From Biscogniauxia marginata (taxonomy: Eukaryota; Ascomycota; Sordariomycetes; Xylariales; Xylariaceae): DNA of 64,000 nucleotides. Numbering within the stretch: the stretch's first letter is position 1; every line of letters begins with the position of its first letter. Below the pieces are notes generated by a model. That model did not search any database. It was given only the letters and a program-made list of their open reading frames with translations, and had not been told where the DNA came from. The stretch covers positions 104,655 to 168,654 of the forward strand of contig MU404149.1 of the NCBI GenBank assembly GCA_022695795.1, given 5' to 3'. Below are positions 59,701-64,000 of the stretch, piece after piece. The position numbers and the translations under genes are program-made.

Positions 59701-60309
59701 AGCGGAAGCATAAATGACTCGCAAGGCTCCTTAGATAAGCCACCCCAGAACAGACGCTTCTCTCTTATGAAAGCAATGGGTCTGGGTAAAGAGCCTACAA
59801 CGCCCCCTCCTGATATGTCTCAGCAAGACCTACCAATCCAGGAGCCTCCAGATGTCGATGAATATGGTCGCTATACGGATCAACCACAGCAATATGCTGA
59901 TGGGGCATATGAGGAGGAACGCATGAGATCTACAACCCAGCCCTCTCATAACCCAGGTTCCCCTCAGTACCAACAGTATCCGTCGGGCTCGAAAGTCTCG
60001 GCGATTCCGCCATACTTGCAGCAGGGTGCAGTCCTCAATTCGGGTTCTGAGTCATCCATCGAGCGGCCTCAACGACGACCTCCCAATTCCGCGCCTTACC
60101 AAGGCGGTTATGATTCAGATCAATATGATGAACGCCGAACGACAAGCAGGCAAGGTAATCGTGTCCTACAAAAGAACAAGAGATTCGTGGATGCCTACGA
60201 TGGAGAAGAATACGGGAGACCTCGTGATCATGCTGGTAGCAGTGGCGCGGCAAAGAGAGTGATGGACTTTTTTAGGAGGCGGGGACGAGCAAGAGGTGGT
60301 GAGGCTTGA
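56762..60309 (+). CDS. Kin4-type serine/threonine protein kinase
   Basis: Closest in my reading to yeast Kin4/Frk1, the spindle-position-checkpoint kinase of the AMPK-related group. Exons 56762..57730, 57788..58381 and 58435..60309 give 1145 residues, with introns of 57 and 53 nt (GTAAGC and GTACGT donors). Residues 1-295 are disordered, Ser/Arg-rich. The kinase domain is ~297-640: glycine loop GEGEFGKV (305-312), Lys327 in VAIK, HRDLKLEN with Asp422, DFG at 440-442, and activation-loop Thr488 in MQTSCGSPCYAAPE. Between DFG and that loop lies a long acidic-to-basic insert (~445-483). [21 protein letters not shown] and SPRKRADLFEVARHSWL follow. The remaining ~500 residues are low-complexity with short conserved-looking islands (IGGKIFGRSGSLFGS, NRRFSLMKAMGLGK) and a basic, amphipathic end (RVMDFFRRRGRAR). 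Start: first ATG of the open frame (agATGtc). Catalytic residues are complete. Confidence 0.9.
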
Positions 60310-63300
60310 AGAGCAATAGATTTCACTCGAGAAGATGATTGAGCTCATTCTCACCGGAACCACCCAACGGTCAGCTCAAATTACGGCATTCGACTCAGCA
60401 TTATGAGACGAGACGAGAAAGGTGTCTCCCAGTCGGGCGTGTTCGGCATGGGCCTATTGTTCGCAAACTCCTATTTTCCACGCTACAACTTTATAATGCG
60501 AGAAACGTCCTCTCCGCCTCACAGCTCACATTCTATACCGTTGAGAAAAAACGGCGGATCCCTCTCCGTTGGAATGGCCGACTGGGCATTTGACTTCTGG
60601 CTTGGTTGGTTTTGGTGCCAACAATAACGCAATGTGATGATTCAGTACTATATTCCCCTGTTTTTCTTTCGGCAAGGGCATTGGACTGGGAGTTTGAAAT
60701 GGTGGTGCAGATGGCCAAAGTTTGATCCTTCGGCAGTTTTTCCCCTCTTTATTAGTTTTTATTGAAAGCTCTTGTCGATTTCCATCTGTTAGCATCTGAA
60801 TCATTCCCTCGAATCTGTTTTGCTTCATGAGAACTTTTTTTTTTTGTCGCCGGTCTTTTACCTTCCGATTAAATGTTGCTAGTGTGATTGTCATAAGAAT
60901 TCAGACAGTGCGTGTGTAACCGTGTATGGGGAAAGGGGGAGTAGAGAAGGGGAAGTAAGAGATCGCACAATTTTTCAAGGAAATTAGGAGGCGTGGGGAG
61001 GAAAAGGGGGGAGAGAATTTTTTTTTTTACTTAAAAGGATGAGTAAGATGGTGTACACAGAATAGACATCCACACAGGCACAGGCACACAGGTACACACA
61101 CACACGCATCTACAATATCATAAATATGTAGTGTTAATAGACGGTAGCGTCCGGTTGGTAAACATGTGAGAATAAATGGGCAAAAGCTCCAACTACCTAC
61201 CTAGGTAGTCAAGTCGGCTTAGCTGATAACTTTGCAAGCAGGACGGACAGACAGACAGACAGATGGAAGCTGGGATAAAGATGAGAGGGAGGCTGGACTT
61301 TTTTTTTTTTTTTTAATATATCGTTGTAATCGATAGATTGTGGTTGTGACATTATAACATTGAGTCCTTTTTTTTTGCTTCGCATTTCGGGTGCTTGTGG
61401 AAATACCTATGTTGGTTAACTATTTCGTTTCATTTCGTTTTGTTTCTGGGGTTATATGGGATAAAAGGAAGGGAGAGAAGGAGGGAGAGGAGAGGGGGCT
61501 GATCGGTGATAATTCCGGGTACAGGGGGATTGGCTGGTTGCCTCTTTGTTGCTGATGCTGTGTAAGTTGCGGAGAATAACATATAATGTAAACTGTTTTG
61601 TTTATTTATTTAGGTTGTCTCGCTGTTTACTGAAAGGGGGTGGGTGAGGTAAGGGCAGGAGGTTGTAGGCGTTTCCTGGGAACATGTAGGAATCGAGGGC
61701 TAGGTGGTTAGGGGATCTGTTTTATGTTGAGGTTGGTAATAGGTAGGCGGTTAAGAGAGGGAGAGGGGCGAGGGGCGGGAGAAGGGTTGTTTGGTGAATA
61801 AATAAAGTCTAATCAACTTTTATAGTCTTCTTATTATATAATATATATGTGTGTGTATGTGTATAGTTATAATTTGCTTGTTCGTTGTAATAGGTGGGCA
61901 AGGGTTTTTCTTTAAAAGATGGTTTAATGGGTCTTTTTTATCCTCTCCCTTTACCCCTTTTTATGTTTATGTTTATTTGTGTGTCTCTACTATGCGTATG
62001 CCACAAAAACCGACGATATTGCCGCCGGGGTTTTTTCCCTTTGTTGCTTGAATCCAGATGGCTACCGTGTATGGGAATGGTTAGCATTGGCTGAGGATGC
62101 TGATGATTGTCACAGCCGTCGCTGTGGTGAAGCTATTTAGACCACGTTGCTATGCACGCCGTCGTTGCCATGGCTTAACTTCAGTACTTAAGAAATGTAT
62201 GTAGCTTGCTAGCAGCGCGAGGAACCTTTCTTTCCTCACGCAATTCTTCTTCATTGTAATACAGAGATAACTCGAGCCCTTACGCCCTGGATCTTATTGC
62301 AGACCGTGACAATGATATGCTTGATGGTGTAGCTAGGCGTGTAATTAATCATAGGCTATGTAGTCAAGGGCAGTTGCAATTTAGAATGCCCGTATGCCCG
62401 CCCGTAGTACTCATCTCCTTATACATAGCACGTGTATATTTAATAGATGGCTTCTTTTGCTTTTCCCTCTTTTGCATACATGAAAGATATCTTGCGAGCT
62501 TGTTCCGACCCGGACATTGGGATTATCATCCTCGAGAGGTTCCTGGAACTAAAACTTGAAAGTATCAGGGGCTCTCCGTCATGGCACTGACTTGAGGCTC
62601 CTTCGAAGCGTTGAATATGATGGCGGGGACACAGATAGCCCGGAACGAAGAGACTGTTTTGGGTGTGAAGAGGCTGCTCTTGAGGTATCTCTGGCTCTGG
62701 TCTCTCGTGAAACAACGTCGTTGTTACCTGCCCGGAAGGGGCTTGCATCGCGACGGAAATATGGAGGCAAGTCTGTGTATAGCGTTCAGGTACAAACTCC
62801 CCCGCTTATATGGTTGTCTTGACTGTTTTTCTACTCTACATGACGTGTTACGTGGGTGAAGGCAGTTGGTTAGTCAGCCTATAAGAATTGCCTGCGTCGC
62901 GGTCATGCTTATGTGAGACGAAAGATGAGGCTCTGCTATCGTCCCTGAAGAGTGAACCTCCTCGGCTAATTACCTTTGCGTGGGTATTTTCATTGCGAAA
63001 TTCAGTAGCACTGTCGGATTTGAAATGGAAGGATGGCTATGCGGGTTATTTGAAGCTCCATAGATGGTACGTTTTGGGTGTCTATCAGCCTCCTACTGTG
63101 TTGGCGATGCATTATCATGCGCGCAAGTCACTGGTGGGTAGGGTAGCTGAGTGATGGCTTCCAGTTAGAAGGATATATACTCTAATAATATAAGAGAATT
63201 GTGTTATAGACTTAACGAGAGTCACTTCCGTGTAAGCCACTATCCACCACATGTATTTATGCTTCATAAGTGAACAGTCGCAATATCGGTGATCATCTTT

Positions 63301-64000
63301 ATCAACTCTATTATTTTTGATACAATATAGCATGACATTTTTGGCTGTGACTATTCGACTTCTCTACTTCAGCTTTCGAAATAGTTAAGCATCAAGTCAG
63401 GGTAGGATACATTACTCGATTACCAGGCTATATAGTCATAACTAAATACACAAGGTATATCCAGTGTCGTGTATTCGGTAATCCGTTGCTCCTTAATACT
63501 AGAAAGATCAATAAATATGTTTGCAGTTAATCCTAACGTCTTTACTTATATTGTCCTCTTGAGATCTAGATAGGTACCACAGTACTTGCTACCAAACACA
63601 AATTACCCCCCTAAGAACAACATCGTCGGACTCTTATGATAAAGGCTTAGGCCTAGATCAGCTAGTCCCGAAAACATAGGCTCTCGATTAGTAGGCCCCT
63701 CTCTAGAAGTAGTAGTCAACGCAGCAACGACTGTTCCGTCAATATGATCCTATTATCTCAAGACATCCTATCGAGTGTTGCCTTCAACCCCGATGTAGAC
63801 CTACCATAGCGTATACATATATCGACGGCCCTCAAATTCCGGTCTCGAAGCGAAAGCCCTGCTATAAGAGTAAAAGGTACATCATTGTGAAAACCCTTCT
63901 CTCTTTATCTTCGTCCTTTCTTCTACCAAAGAGGTGGGGGGGGGGGGGGGGGGGGGTCGATTAAAACGAACACAAAAAAACAAAAGGGAAAAAAATGTTG
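60310..64000. other. 3.7-kb gene-free right end
   Basis: No gene supported. It contains the kinase 3' region, T- and A-runs (60836-60845; a T16 run at 61299-61314), CACA/ACAG short repeats (61070-61110, 61247-61262), a TAGG palindrome at 61193-61210, AT-rich sequence with TATA tracts around 61820-61860, mixed 60-100-codon frames at 62.3-63.2 kb without domains, and a G21 run near the edge. Confidence 0.5.
63936..63956 (+). repeat. G21 homopolymer
   Basis: Twenty-one consecutive G residues 44 bases from the window end, flanked by pyrimidine-rich and A-rich sequence. True length is uncertain because such runs sequence poorly. Confidence 0.85.

Noticed and set aside
62317..63154. Several overlapping 60-102-codon frames near the right end
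   Set aside because: Overlap on both strands, no recognisable motifs, no consistent splice pattern; not enough to call a gene or a relic.

Overview
The window is nuclear DNA of a filamentous ascomycete (Pezizomycotina, most likely a Sordariomycete). The evidence is many short spliceosomal introns (mostly 42-107 nt; three longer at 134-217 nt) with GTAAG/GTGAG-type donors, TACTAAC/CTGAC-like branch points and AG acceptors, pyrimidine-rich leaders, fungal-type proteins, and intergenic DNA full of the palindromic tetranucleotide ACCTACCTAGGTAGGT. No bacterial operon, CRISPR array, rRNA or convincing tRNA was seen. Gene density is low: eleven supported protein genes in 64 kb, one of them weak, and only rif1 lies on the minus strand.

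Layout. 1-5131 (minus): Rif1, cut by the left edge, with paired PP1-docking motifs near its N-terminus. 5132-6566: shared upstream region of rif1 and ric8 with a cluster of ACGCGA-like boxes. 6567-8206: Ric8/synembryn, the G-alpha exchange factor and chaperone. 9634-10874: a nuclear-type protein with one C-terminal chromodomain. 11987-12981: an MPDU1-type PQ-loop ER membrane protein. 16314-18203: choline sulfatase. 18204-23495: gene-poor stretch with simple repeats and decayed coding fragments. 23496-24463: Mediator subunit 8. 28504-29670: a very GC-rich F-box-like protein. 30835-31113: a possible small two-helix membrane protein. 33638-35449: an acyltransferase-3 family membrane protein. 36263-37566: a WLM/Wss1-type DNA-protein crosslink protease. 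41041-45375: a multi-PAS hybrid histidine kinase. 45376-56761: an 11.4-kb gene desert including an AT-rich block. 56762-60309: a Kin4-type protein kinase. 60310-64000: gene-poor.

The genes do not form a biosynthetic or defence cluster. They are mostly single-copy housekeeping and signalling genes: replication timing and telomeres (Rif1), crosslink repair (Wss1-like), heterochromatin (chromodomain), transcription (Med8), G-protein and two-component signalling (Ric8, hybrid kinase), mitotic checkpoint (Kin4-like), glycosylation precursor use (MPDU1) and sulfur/choline scavenging. I did not find a clearly new multi-gene system. The best leads are the motif architecture of Rif1 and the Wss1-like protease, the ACGCG cluster, the decayed gene tract at 19.7-22.8 kb, and the desert at 45-57 kb. 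Exon boundaries were inferred by eye from splice consensus, reading frame and family conservation; no alignment or transcript data were available.
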